Shown here: positions 45,640-54,859 of the stretch, piece after piece
Position numbering within the stretch: the first letter of the stretch is position 1
Layout: each line of letters begins with the position of its first letter
Assembly: GCA_938084835.1 (NCBI GenBank)
Contig: CALKER010000005.1
Span: 124,001 to 188,000 of the forward strand
Source of the DNA: an uncultured Thermoguttaceae bacterium
Lineage (GTDB): Bacteria; Planctomycetota; Planctomycetia; Pirellulales; Thermoguttaceae
Reading direction: 5' to 3'
Length of the DNA: 64,000 nucleotides
Program-made: the position numbers and the translations under genes
Notes under the pieces: model-generated
Told to the model about the DNA's origin: nothing
Database searches by the model: none
What the model saw: only the letters and a program-made list of their open reading frames with translations

Positions 45640-47154
45640 TCATCGAAGCCCGTAAGCATCCGGTGCTAAGAGGCGTTGGTAAAGCGCGAGGGTTTGGCGG
45701 GCCATACGCTCTGCCCGATAGTAAGCGGCTGCTAAAGGTACGGGCATCGGTGATTGGGATTCGGGCGGACGATCCTTCCTGGCACAAGCGATGGCTTGTG
45801 GGGTTGTGGCCTGAGCACTCCGAGGTTTCACTACCGAAGCGCGCAAGCAAGTTTGAGCCGTTGAGGCGTCTTCCTCCGACTGACCCAAAGACCCGGAGCA
45901 TGCGAGCAGCTGCTGAGCAGGCTGCAAAGCATCCGCCCGCGGCACATGCCGGGATGCCGCCTGCCCGCACCAACGACGTAGGACTTCGGCCAACCGCTGG
46001 GCAGTATTAGGCCAGTAAAGCTCGCCGATTCCGGTGCGCCCCACAATTTCAAGCGTTGCGCCTTGGGCCGGCGCGATGACCGGCAGCCCACGTATCACTG
46101 CCTCGATGGCTGTTACCGCTTTCGCCTCGGGGAGGCTTGACGGCAGCACAAGTACGTCGACACTCCCGAAGAATTCCTCTTTTGCCGTGGAGGAAAGCGG
46201 TCCTAAGTAACGAAAGTCCCAGCCTGCCCGTCGGAGTTGCCTTTGCAGGCGGAGAAACTGTGGACGAAAAGTTGGCTCAACCCGTCCTGCTACGAACACT
46301 TGAAGCGAAGGGTCGCCTCCACCACGGGCCATGAGCAGAAGGGCGTCAGCCAGAAGGGCAAATCCCTTTTCGCGGCAAATCCGCCCCAGAAACCCGATGC
46401 GAAGCTCGCACCTGCCCGCTGTGGCGTGGGTTATTCCATTTGGATCGCAGTTCTCAGCGTTCACCGTCACACCTGGAGGAATGACCCAGACCTGTTTGGC
46501 CGCGAGGCCGAAGTAGTCCACAACACGCTGGCGGTAAAAAGAACTGAGTGCAACCAAGGCCGGCAGTTCGCGGAGCCGTTCCGCTGCTAGTAGCCGGCCC
46601 TGCGTGCGGTAGGGTTCGGGCAGGGCCTCCAGGAAGTTGTCCTCGCCAGCCAAAGTGGCGACCACGGGCACACCGAGCCGACCGTGTACCGTGCGAGCCA
46701 CTCCAACCAAAAGACCAGTGGACAAATGAACAATATCAGGCCGAATTTTTTGTTCAAGGAAGCGAAGGAGCTTTTGCAGCTCTTTTGCCTGCCGCCCCTC
46801 TTCACCGGCAAGCATGGAAAGTGTTAGAGGCCCCAGTCCGCTCGGATCGGTAACCGGCGACAGCCGTCCCAACCAACCCAGAACCCAGCGATTATCCCAT
46901 AATCGATCAAGCCAGGCCGGCATATGCCGGAAAAGCGGGACGTAGTGCTCAAGGAGCACGCTCACACCGCCGAAGAAAATCGGCGTAGCTGGCCAGCCGG
47001 ATTCGTCGACACTTAGCGGGAGGTAGGCCGGCACAAGAATAGCATCCACACCAATGGTTCGAAGGGCCCGAACCACTTCGATACTGTGCACGCAGGCACC
47101 ACACCAGCGCGTGCCGGAGCCGGCCGCCAAATACACCACACGAAGGGGTCTCAC
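45640..47154 (-). CDS. GT4-family glycosyltransferase
   Basis: A 504-residue GT-B enzyme from GTG 47154. The N-terminal Rossmann domain opens with LRVVYLAAGSGTRWCGACVHS, with an extra Cys pair, in place of the usual glycine loop. The C-terminal domain shows RIGFLGRICREKGFALL (about 251-267) and SSLPEAKAVTAIEAVIRGLPVIA (about 338-360), the donor-binding E-x7-E signature of family 4. A roughly 130-residue tail after the catalytic domain is Ala/Arg/Gln-rich and of unknown role. Same strand as the polyprenyl synthetase fusion 338 nt upstream, so a lipid or terpenoid acceptor is possible, but this is inference from context. Confidence 0.85.
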   Translation of the reverse strand: MRPLRVVYLAAGSGTRWCGACVHSIEVVRALRTIGVDAILVPAYLPLSVDESGWPATPIFFGGVSVLLEHYVPLFRHMPAWLDRLWDNRWVLGWLGRLSPVTDPSGLGPLTLSMLAGEEGRQAKELQKLLRFLEQKIRPDIVHLSTGLLVGVARTVHGRLGVPVVATLAGEDNFLEALPEPYRTQGRLLAAERLRELPALVALSSFYRQRVVDYFGLAAKQVWVIPPGVTVNAENCDPNGITHATAGRCELRIGFLGRICREKGFALLADALLLMARGGGDPSLQVFVAGRVEPTFRPQFLRLQRQLRRAGWDFRYLGPLSSTAKEEFFGSVDVLVLPSSLPEAKAVTAIEAVIRGLPVIAPAQGATLEIVGRTGIGELYWPNTAQRLAEVLRRWCGQAASRHVPRADALQPAQQLLACSGSLGQSEEDASTAQTCLRASVVKPRSAQATTPQAIACARKDRPPESQSPMPVPLAAAYYRAERMARQTLALYQRLLAPDAYGLR

Positions 47155-47492
47155 GGCAATTGCTGACCTCTCCTTACTGCGTCAACTTGCATCGATCCTC
47201 TGAAACCGCGGATTAGAATTTTACTCAACCACGGATAATACGCCACTTAAGGCAATTGCGGGGATGGGCTTCCAGCCTCAACGTAGGCGATTGGGATTTT
47301 TCGTACTCCTTTGCGCCAGCCAAGCCGCAAGAGCCGGCTTCTGCATGGCGGTGCCACGTTGAGCGGCGGGTCCGGTTTCCCACAAAAGCCCTTCGTAAAC
47401 ATTTTTGGCTTACTAGAAATCCGCTTGGTGATATCGCGCGGAATCTCCTTCCCGAATCCTTGGGCCTAGAGCCGGAGCCCACCAATCCCATT
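47155..47492. other. 338-bp spacer
   Basis: Leader of the GT4 gene, between two minus-strand genes. No terminator or promoter stands out, so co-transcription with the synthase fusion cannot be excluded. Confidence 0.3.
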
Positions 47493-49244
47493 TTATGAGA
47501 ATAGCAGTTCCTCCGCCCGCAGGAACACGTCGCGGAGTTCGGTCACGGCAATGTCGGCGGCCAGTTGACGAAAACGTTCGCGGGATTTTTCCAGTAACAT
47601 TTCTGCCTGAATGAAAGCCCCGGTTTCTCGAAACCAATGTTGCACTTCGCGGGCTAGCTCCACGGTAGGTGGCCTTGTTCGCCACAGAGCCACACGGCGT
47701 GCCGTCTCGGCAGCACCACTAGCCCGAGCGGCAAAGGCCCAGAGGACGGTCGGCCGAAGGCGGAATCCGTCACCGCCCGGCGTGCGCGCAAATGGGCCAC
47801 TGTCGACCCATTCGTCTAAGTCGTTTTGAATTTGGTAGGCAACACCCAGATGTCGACACATCCGCGACAGATCCTCGCGGCTAAGCGGAGCTGAGTCAGT
47901 AAGGATCAGTCCTGCCCACAATGCGGCTTCGAGAGCGGGCGCTGTCTTTCGGGCATAAATTCGCACAGCCAAGGTGGGATCGAAGAAATTCTCCACGCGG
48001 TCCCGCCACCATAGCTCGGTCCCTTGGCCTTCGCACAAACGAACATGGGCGGTGGTGAACACCCGCCAAAGATCGATGGCAACTTCCGGGCGAATTTTTC
48101 CTGCTAGGCTAGTCAACAACCGATAGCCTTGGCCGATGAGATAATCCCCTACATTCAACGCCAATGGCACACCAAAACGGGCATGGACTGTAGGCAGTCC
48201 GTATCGCTCCAAATCGCCGTCCTCGATATCGTCGTGGATGAGCGACGCTTTGTGGAAGACTTCCACCGCCAAAGCGACTTTCAACACAGGCTCAGGCCAG
48301 TTGTCCAGATGAACCGCATCAGTCGCGCTGGCCAATTTGCCACCCGCCACGGCGGCATAAGCGGCCAACGTGAGGAGCGGCCGAAAGAACTTGCCTCCTT
48401 GCAGAACAAACTCCCAGGCAATATCGGCTGTAGCATGCTCGGGGATAAGCTCCCCCCCAGAAGTGCCATCAAACAGGCGAAGCGGCGGGGGTTCCTCGCG
48501 TGGGGCCCCATCGCTTACAAGAAGCTGCAGCCGTTCCGGCCGGAACAGAGCCCTCACCGCCCGAAACCACTCTACAAAAGTGGCCTTACGCCCCGATTGG
48601 GGGACGTAAGGAGTGTGGATCATCTCCCACGCCCAGTCCACATCGGTCTGCGTGTGGCGGCAGCCATCCGCCACCAGAGGCACAGCCATAGCGGGAAGCC
48701 CGGCGGCCACGAGACGGTCGAACACTTTTTCCAGCGAGGGGAGACAAGCCACACCTAAAACGGCATCGGCAGCACCTTCCAGGATAAGACGGGCTACCGC
48801 AGGAGACCCCTCGGCAATGAGAACGCGGCAACCAAGCTCGCGCGCGGCTGTAGCTAACCGATCGAGAGGACATGCGCCGCAATGGCGGCACACCAAGCCT
48901 TCGGCAGTGTAGTAGCCCTGGCAAGCCCCGGGATGATGCATGCAGTGCGGCAAAAGTACAAGACGGCGTTCAAAGGGTACTCCCATCACTTGGGGCCGCC
49001 AAAAGGCTGTGACCATTGCCGCCATCGTCCACCCGAGAAAATCCTCCGGTAAGTGAAGCTGGGCCAAAATCTGCCGGGCTGCCTCCTCCAAGTTCCGACG
49101 CGACAACCATGGACCCTGCATCCTGGCGGCACAAAAGGCTTCGGCTTGACGGCGAATTTCCTCTCGAAGGCGGCGCTCCCCCGGGACACGGCGGTAGTCA
49201 CCGGAGGGACGTGGGGACGGGAAGGCCGGCGTTTCCGGCTCCAT
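47493..49244 (-). CDS. DUF116 domain fused to a polyprenyl diphosphate synthase
   Basis: A 583-residue two-domain protein; AAGGAGC precedes the ATG. Residues 90-240 match DUF116: LLPHCMHHPGACQG, GLVCRHCGACPLDRL and AVLGVACLPSLEKV, with Cys at 101, 108, 119, 122, 125, 167 and 195, a pattern suited to an Fe-S cluster. Residues 265-583 are an isoprenyl synthase: first Asp-rich motif LIHDDIEDGD (DDIED 338-342), KT at 433-434, second motif QIQNDLDEW (474-478). Two changes stand out: the GGKRxRP diphosphate-binding site reads GGKFFRP, and the second motif starts with Asn. The enzyme should join IPP units into C15-C20 or longer chains, unless altered. Neighbour of a class II cyclase and a glycosyltransferase. 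Confidence 0.88.
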   Translation of the reverse strand: MEPETPAFPSPRPSGDYRRVPGERRLREEIRRQAEAFCAARMQGPWLSRRNLEEAARQILAQLHLPEDFLGWTMAAMVTAFWRPQVMGVPFERRLVLLPHCMHHPGACQGYYTAEGLVCRHCGACPLDRLATAARELGCRVLIAEGSPAVARLILEGAADAVLGVACLPSLEKVFDRLVAAGLPAMAVPLVADGCRHTQTDVDWAWEMIHTPYVPQSGRKATFVEWFRAVRALFRPERLQLLVSDGAPREEPPPLRLFDGTSGGELIPEHATADIAWEFVLQGGKFFRPLLTLAAYAAVAGGKLASATDAVHLDNWPEPVLKVALAVEVFHKASLIHDDIEDGDLERYGLPTVHARFGVPLALNVGDYLIGQGYRLLTSLAGKIRPEVAIDLWRVFTTAHVRLCEGQGTELWWRDRVENFFDPTLAVRIYARKTAPALEAALWAGLILTDSAPLSREDLSRMCRHLGVAYQIQNDLDEWVDSGPFARTPGGDGFRLRPTVLWAFAARASGAAETARRVALWRTRPPTVELAREVQHWFRETGAFIQAEMLLEKSRERFRQLAADIAVTELRDVFLRAEELLFS

Positions 49245-49647
49245 CTTTTTGCTCCTTCCTTTTGCAAAGCAAACTTTGAAACGGCGATATTTGCCTATGG
49301 ATTGCCCCTTCGAGAAAGAACACTCAGACTACTGCTCAGGCAGCCTCTCCTCCGGCCAGGCGAACATAATCAGCCGAAGTTTTTCGCATGCGGGTAACCG
49401 AGTTGGCGGTATCCTCCACGGGCCTTGATGGGGCATGGGACCACGTCTCAATTTCGGCCGTAAGGTGGTTTTGGCACCGAAGCGGTCAAGTACCGTTGTG
49501 TTAGGGAAGGGCTTTATAGCTCGCCTGCCCACACTGGTTTGTGCATCGGTCCCCCACGTTGCCTCCCGTAGAGGATAGCCGCAAAGATTTATCAGAGCTA
49601 TATGTTGATATAGCTTGGCCCAACATCGAGCATTCTTGTACCTGTGT
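49245..49647. other. 403-bp spacer with hairpin
   Basis: Between the cyclase and the synthase fusion. A hairpin with arms AGCTATA/TATAGCT (49596-49615) lies 32 nt after the cyclase stop; otherwise nothing recognised. Confidence 0.35.
49596..49615. terminator. Hairpin downstream of the cyclase gene
   Basis: Perfect 7-bp arms AGCTATA and TATAGCT with a 6-nt loop, 32 nt past the cyclase stop codon. It lacks a U-run on the minus strand and its stem is AT-rich, so it is a weak terminator at best, or a 3'-end stabiliser. Confidence 0.25.
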
Positions 49648-51786
49648 TCATATACGCCTGGAAAGAAATTTAAGCACCCGGCCAAGTGCGCTCACTGAGA
49701 AAATAATTGGGTAAAGTTCTTCGTAATACCAGAGCCTCGCAAAATAAAGTCCCAGGGGCGCCGCGTGGATTTTCTTTGGATCCTGAACCATCCGGGCAAG
49801 GGCGGTTACTCCGCTGCGGAATGCCGCGAAGACCTCCGGAGAGGGCGAGTTTGCCTTTTCCAAGTAAGCCGTCAGAGCTTCCACTGCCCATGCCGTCTCT
49901 TCCACCGAGGGAGTAAGCGCCGGGACATTTGTCCTCTCAAAGCACTCCTCCGGGCGGGAGGCGGCCGACCGGATCCTTCCTTGCTCTCCAGATGAGCTTA
50001 CCGGACACAAACGCGGCTGAAGCTTGTGCACCCCCCAACCACCACATTTGCCCTGAGCCCTGCAAAGAAAAGTCACCGCCTCCCCAAGGATAGTGGAGGT
50101 GGGCGGCAGCAATTCACACAGGGCAAGAATAGCCCGCGACGTGCCGTAAATGCAATTTACCTCCCCCGGAACATAAGGATTTCCGAACCACAAAGGCTCC
50201 CAGGCTCCATCCGGGCATTGACGACGACACAGAAAAGCCACGCCCCGCTGGAGGATGTTTCTCCAATAGGGAAGTTTGGCCCGACCTTTTTCCCAAAGAG
50301 GATGGCCCTTCCCGGGGGCAGCAAGCTCGCTTTCGGCCATGGAGAGCCAAGCGGCCAGAGCTCGGATGGCATGAGCCGTCAAGTCCACCGCACTTCGGTC
50401 GAAGGGAAGCTTCCCCCAGCCGCGGCAGAAAGTGGGCCAGCCCCCGTCGCGGTTTTGGAGCTGCCCAAGCCATTCCAGGGCATCCAAGGCCGCTACGTCT
50501 ATTCGGGCCAACATTTGTTGACAAATTTGGGAATCAGGTGCCTCCCAAATCTCCCCCGCCTTGGGCTCTTGCCTCATGCGGGAGGCATACACCCGTCTAA
50601 AGGCCGCCAGCGCAAGAAGGGCTGCGGAGGTGTCATCCACATCGGGGACGGCGCCCGAGCGGTCCGTCCACCCCCAGCCACCCGGCGGCGAGTCGGTAAA
50701 GGGGTGTCTCTGTCGATGCTGGCAACCAAGAAGCCACTCGATGTTTACAAGCCAAAGATCTTGGGGTGAAAAGTGGGCCAGCGCAACTGTGGCGAGCGAG
50801 GTTAACCACGTGGAAAGATTGACGTCCACAGGCCAAGCACCGTTTGGCCGAGCTACACTCTTGAGAAACTCGACCCCTCGCCTCACCACCGAATGATCGG
50901 CGTGCCCAATGGCCGAAAGACTGAGTACCACAAAGGCGGTCAGCGGAATTGCCTCCAAATATCCGCCGCTTGCGGGTTGAAGCAGCGCCAGTTTGGAAAG
51001 TGTGGGCCGAGAACTTCCCCGACGAAAAACGTTCAGTCGGGAAATAATGTCCTTTTGGGCGTAAAACCTCAGGAGACCAATAGCGACAAGCGCCGGCAGG
51101 GCATAGCTGACAACCGGTAGGCCGATCGCTCCTAACCATCGTTGCGGCAGGCACGCCAGTTCGAACGGTAGTTGCGGGACCTTGTTCCAGGGCACAAATC
51201 CCGCTACGGCGCAGGCGGCAAGGATGGGGGCAGCAAATGTTTTGTCGTTCCCGTATCGCGCCACAATACCCTCCACTCCCCCCTGGCCGCGAAAGTAGGT
51301 CTCTGCCCTCGACCAGCTTTGAGGATACTGGATGTGGCTACCCGTCAGGCGAAGGGCTGCCATCGCCAGTGCCGCGGCTGCGATATTCGAGGGATCGCGA
51401 TCGGTGTCACCCCAGCCCCCATCAGGGTTTTGCGAGGTCAACAGGTAGCGTACCCCGGCTTCAATCAACGGGTGTTCCATCTCGGCGCCTCTTTCCGCCC
51501 AAATTGAAACACTGCCCGAAGCTGGCCACGCCTCGCTTACTTTCCCCTTGGCGTGGCACACAGTGGAAGTAAGAACCGGATGGCCTAGCTTGGCTGCCGA
51601 ATACACGCTCAAGGCGGCCACTGCCGTCGCAGTGGCCAAGGGGGAATCGGCCAGTCGACCCTCCCAATGGCCTGCGAAAGTCCTCCTGGCAAGCAGTGCC
51701 TCCCGAACAGTCTCGTAGGCGCTGTGAACCTCGCTCCAAAATTCCGGCTGGTGGCACGCTTCCGCTTGCTGCGGGGAAATAGGCAT
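49648..51786 (-). CDS. Class II terpene cyclase (squalene-hopene-cyclase-like)
   Basis: ATG 51786 is preferred over GTG 51807; 712 residues. The double alpha/alpha barrel is shown by QW-type repeats: SQNPDGGWGDTDRDPSN (about 118-134), RPNGAWPVD (313-321), LQNRDGGWPTF, RRQCPDGAWEP and CRAQGKCGGWGVH. The protonating motif DVDDT is at 382-386, matching the D-x-D-D of squalene-hopene cyclase, so protonation-initiated cyclisation is likely. The N-terminus (GHWEGRLADSPLATATAVAAL) differs from classical Shc, and about 40 extra residues sit at 65-105. Substrate is unknown: no squalene synthase (hpnCDE or SQS) is in the window. Upstream lies a 61-bp-period repeat. Confidence 0.85.
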   Translation of the reverse strand: MPISPQQAEACHQPEFWSEVHSAYETVREALLARRTFAGHWEGRLADSPLATATAVAALSVYSAAKLGHPVLTSTVCHAKGKVSEAWPASGSVSIWAERGAEMEHPLIEAGVRYLLTSQNPDGGWGDTDRDPSNIAAAALAMAALRLTGSHIQYPQSWSRAETYFRGQGGVEGIVARYGNDKTFAAPILAACAVAGFVPWNKVPQLPFELACLPQRWLGAIGLPVVSYALPALVAIGLLRFYAQKDIISRLNVFRRGSSRPTLSKLALLQPASGGYLEAIPLTAFVVLSLSAIGHADHSVVRRGVEFLKSVARPNGAWPVDVNLSTWLTSLATVALAHFSPQDLWLVNIEWLLGCQHRQRHPFTDSPPGGWGWTDRSGAVPDVDDTSAALLALAAFRRVYASRMRQEPKAGEIWEAPDSQICQQMLARIDVAALDALEWLGQLQNRDGGWPTFCRGWGKLPFDRSAVDLTAHAIRALAAWLSMAESELAAPGKGHPLWEKGRAKLPYWRNILQRGVAFLCRRQCPDGAWEPLWFGNPYVPGEVNCIYGTSRAILALCELLPPTSTILGEAVTFLCRAQGKCGGWGVHKLQPRLCPVSSSGEQGRIRSAASRPEECFERTNVPALTPSVEETAWAVEALTAYLEKANSPSPEVFAAFRSGVTALARMVQDPKKIHAAPLGLYFARLWYYEELYPIIFSVSALGRVLKFLSRRI

Positions 51787-52782
51787 CGTCGATGGCTCCG
51801 ATAGCACGCAGGCACGATTCTCGCACGCGACGCCGTGTCCCTCGGCGATGGGATGACTCCCGATCGTACGGAGGCACGATCATCTGGCATTTCTGTGGCA
51901 GCAAGAACTGGTCGATAACTCCGATGGTACCTAGGCATGGTCTCAAACGGCGGGTCAATTGGGAGGAGGCTCCCGTCATGGAGTGGCCCACTTTTGCGGA
52001 ACATCTCTCCGCTGTGTGCAGGCAGTTTAAATGAACCGCCGGGCGAAGTCATGAAGTTCATTCGGAAGTGTCTTCCTACGGTTTAGGTCTGATGTTGAGG
52101 GCCTTTTCTGGATTTTGGGTCGAGCCTGGGGTGGGTTGGGGGGAATAAACCAAGGTGGTGTGGAAGGCGTTACTTCCAGGCCGCATGGTCGGTTCTTTGA
52201 AAGCGAATTTTCCTCCGGTGGCAACTTAGTTGGAACCTGGCATCTCCCCGCCGACCGCCGAGTGGGTGAGTACCACGATTCTAAGCGACTGCCCGCATTA
52301 TTGCCTGGCATAGCCAATAAAAAAGATGGACGCGTGAGCACGATCCAAAGATATAAGATTTGCTTATCATAACTGGTGAACGATTTGCGTAGTTGATCAC
52401 GATCTCTGTCTGTTGCCAAGATTCTATCCCACGAACGACACCTCTTGGGGGTATGAAACTTTTAATCCCGATTTCAGCTGAGTTCACGTAACTTGAAGAA
52501 GCCTGAAGGAAAGCGGTGTCGGCAGTGCGAACTGAGGTTTCTGGCGACATATGGTGGCATGGCACCCCATAATAGTAGGAAATTAGGAGCATCGGGTTCC
52601 ATGAGTTGTGGGGCCAAAATGCTAAAGTTTTAGAAGGCAACAGGACGCAAGTTGCGACTAACCACGGCGCAACTCATCCCGGCTTGAGGGTGCGGACGGC
52701 CGACTTTTCGGCTGAGCGCAGTCCCGAGCCAAATGTGGCGGTAAATTAGGTTTATGTCCGGATGATCGAGGCACTGGCCGCT
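51787..52782. other. 1.0-kb divergent region
   Basis: Left part holds three imperfect repeats just upstream of the cyclase start. An AT-rich stretch occurs around 52310-52400. ORFs on the minus strand (52027-52419, 52281-52640) have no signature or ribosome-binding site. No RNA gene recognised. Confidence 0.35.
51791..51944. repeat. Three imperfect 31-bp repeats at 61-62-bp period
   Basis: Units begin at 51791, 51852 and 51914. Each reads GAT-R-R-CTCC, then CGAT, a short variable part, and AGGCAYG. The copies agree at roughly two thirds of positions in the 31-bp core, while the rest of the 61-bp period is not conserved. The array starts 5 bp from the cyclase ATG. Regular spacing near six helical turns suggests protein-binding sites or a decayed tandem repeat. 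Confidence 0.45.
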
Positions 52783-53427
52783 ATGAATTCCCAACCGGAT
52801 GCTCCAACAAACGCCCCAAATATCGATGGGCAAGCTCAAACCCCCGACCGCGAATCCTCGAGCGCAATGTTCGCCGAAAAGCCTCCCCTTGGTTTACTGG
52901 CCGATCTTCAGCCGGTGCGGGAGGCCCTGGGGCGAATGAGTCGCCTTTGGGGCGAGATGGAGCAATTCGTGATGACAATCTTGGATGGGTGGACGGTGAT
53001 CCTTCACCGGTTGGCTTTGGATGGGGAACAGGCAGCCGCAGCGAATGTGTGGGCAGAAAAGGTTGTCGCCGAACTCCGGCAATTCGACACGCAGTTGAAG
53101 GCACTGGCAGATACGGTTGCCTCGCTTGAAGGGCAGGTAGTGCGAAGCGTTCATTTGCGGCCCGCGACCGACGCCGGCAATGACCTCCAGCCTCCGGTGG
53201 CGGAGCTACCACCGCTTATTGTGCCCATCCGTCCGAACCTTGGGGAACACCGCGGAGAGCCGCGTAATGACTTAGCGACGGAAGATGTTAGAAGCCATTC
53301 CCCGGACCTTTTGTCCACGGCCTTTCCAGGGCATAAAGGTGGAACCTCTCAGGAGATGCTCCTCCAAAGATGGGAGGAAGTTGTTCAAAGGTTGGAAGAG
53401 TTTCTTGCCGATCCGCCTTCCCACTAA
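52783..53427 (+). CDS. Hypothetical protein with helical, coiled-coil-prone core
   Basis: A 214-residue protein (ATG 52783; an ATG at 52762 is possible). The core at about 30-125 is amphipathic helix with leucines and few prolines, for example LGRMSRLWGEMEQFVMTILDG and VVAELRQFDTQLKALADTVASLEGQV (positions about 83-108). Both ends are Pro/Ser/Asp-rich and probably disordered, with a second short helix at the C-terminus (LLQRWEEVVQRLEEFL). No signal peptide, membrane helix or known domain. Its frame has coding-like amino-acid composition and it precedes the RNase HII-like gene by 190 nt on the same strand. Confidence 0.5.
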   Translation: MNSQPDAPTNAPNIDGQAQTPDRESSSAMFAEKPPLGLLADLQPVREALGRMSRLWGEMEQFVMTILDGWTVILHRLALDGEQAAAANVWAEKVVAELRQFDTQLKALADTVASLEGQVVRSVHLRPATDAGNDLQPPVAELPPLIVPIRPNLGEHRGEPRNDLATEDVRSHSPDLLSTAFPGHKGGTSQEMLLQRWEEVVQRLEEFLADPPSH

Positions 53428-53616
53428 GCTTCCTGGCAAACTCTTAAAGCTGGCGCATTCCGCTGCGTGGCGCGGAGGTGGGCACCTTGTGGTTAGGCGG
53501 TGCCCGTGGTACCTGGGGGTAAGTTTTCCGCACGGACGTGCAAGGAGAGACCTTAACCGGCCTCCCCTGGAGGAGGGAATGGGAGGATTCTGTAAACAAG
53601 CGGTGGCATCAGAACA

Positions 53617-54597
53617 ATGTGCTGGATTATCGGTATTGACGAAGCAGGATACGGTCCCAAAATGGGACCGCTTGTGGTGGCTTTGACGGCGTGGCGGGTT
53701 CCACCGCATCCTTCCGCCGGCCAACCGGAATATCTGGAAAACCTCCTTCGCCCACATGTGCGTCGTTGTGATCGGCCGACCACGGATCCTCACGCGCTTT
53801 GTATCGACGACTCGAAAAAGGTGTATCGCTCCCGGGGTGAGTTGGACCGACTGGAACAGGGCGCGCTTGCGCTTCTTGTTTTGGCTGGTTTCACGGGAAA
53901 TGATTTGACTTCTTTGCTTGAATTTGTCGACATCCGCGCTGACAAATCATGGAGTGAGCTCCCCTGGCTCAAAGAAATTCCCGTGGCGGTGCCGGCTTGT
54001 GTTGATATCTCTGTGCCCAGCCGCTCTGCCAGCACACTGGGGGACACTATGCTGAGGCGCGGGGTCGTGCTTCGGCGATGCCGCTGCCGGGTTCTGCCCG
54101 AGCTCGAGTTCAACGCGACGATCGAGCGTTGGGGAAGCAAGGCCATGCTTGTGGCTCACGCCATGTGTGAACTCTTAAGCGAGGTCCTCCCCGATGTGGA
54201 CTGCGAACTCTATGTGTACACGGACCGTCAAGGGGGTCGGGTCTACTACCGGGAAATAATTAACCTCCTGCAAGATTACGGCGACGAGAAGGGTTGGGAG
54301 GTTGTCAGCGAATCGCCCCAACTGAGCCGGTATGCACGGAGGACGGCTTCTGACTACTGGCGCTGGGATTTTGTGCGTAAGGGAGAGGAGATCTTTGCCG
54401 TCGCTGCCGCTTCCATGATCGCCAAGTACATCCGCGAGTTGGTGATGCTGGCCTTCAACGCTTTTTGGCAAAGGGAAATACCGGAACTACGGCCGACGGC
54501 CGGCTATCCAAAAGACGCAAAACGTTTTAAACAACAAATTAGCAAAAGGCAGTGCGAGCTTAATATCCCGGATCGGTGGTTGTGGCGGACCAGGTAA
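53617..54597 (+). CDS. Ribonuclease HII-like protein, divergent and enlarged
   Basis: A 326-residue protein whose N-terminus IIGIDEAGYGPKMGPLVVAL carries the D-E-A-G-x-G-P catalytic motif of RNase HII (Asp8, Glu9). A DDSKKVY follows at 64-70, matching the conserved D-S-K-K/L. A third acidic residue sits in YVYTDRQGGRVYY (Asp203), and AVAAASMIAKYIRE (261-274) matches the family A-A-A-S-I-x-A-K-x-x-R. RNase HII removes RNA from RNA-DNA hybrids, including single ribonucleotides. At about 200-220 residues the usual protein is much shorter; here about 100 residues are inserted between the motifs. Whether it retains activity is open. Confidence 0.7.
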   Translation: MCWIIGIDEAGYGPKMGPLVVALTAWRVPPHPSAGQPEYLENLLRPHVRRCDRPTTDPHALCIDDSKKVYRSRGELDRLEQGALALLVLAGFTGNDLTSLLEFVDIRADKSWSELPWLKEIPVAVPACVDISVPSRSASTLGDTMLRRGVVLRRCRCRVLPELEFNATIERWGSKAMLVAHAMCELLSEVLPDVDCELYVYTDRQGGRVYYREIINLLQDYGDEKGWEVVSESPQLSRYARRTASDYWRWDFVRKGEEIFAVAAASMIAKYIRELVMLAFNAFWQREIPELRPTAGYPKDAKRFKQQISKRQCELNIPDRWLWRTR

Positions 54598-54859
54598 CTC
54601 GCTGCAGGTTGGTTTGCGTGGCCGGCCTGAGGATGATCGGTGTTTTTGTCGGCGCGGGTTGGTTCGCCCGAAGGCTAACGTGCGAGGGTGCTTGCGTCTT
54701 TCATCTCCCCGGTTGAAAATAGCGAACAGATCAGAGGTGTGTGCGAGTGGACGGTGCCTCTAGGTCGACCGCCGGTTGCCGTTGCGGTGGGATGTGTCGC
54801 GCCCAATTTGACTTTCCATAACGGAGGGGAAGCTGCCTCAACAATAAGGAGAATGTGCC

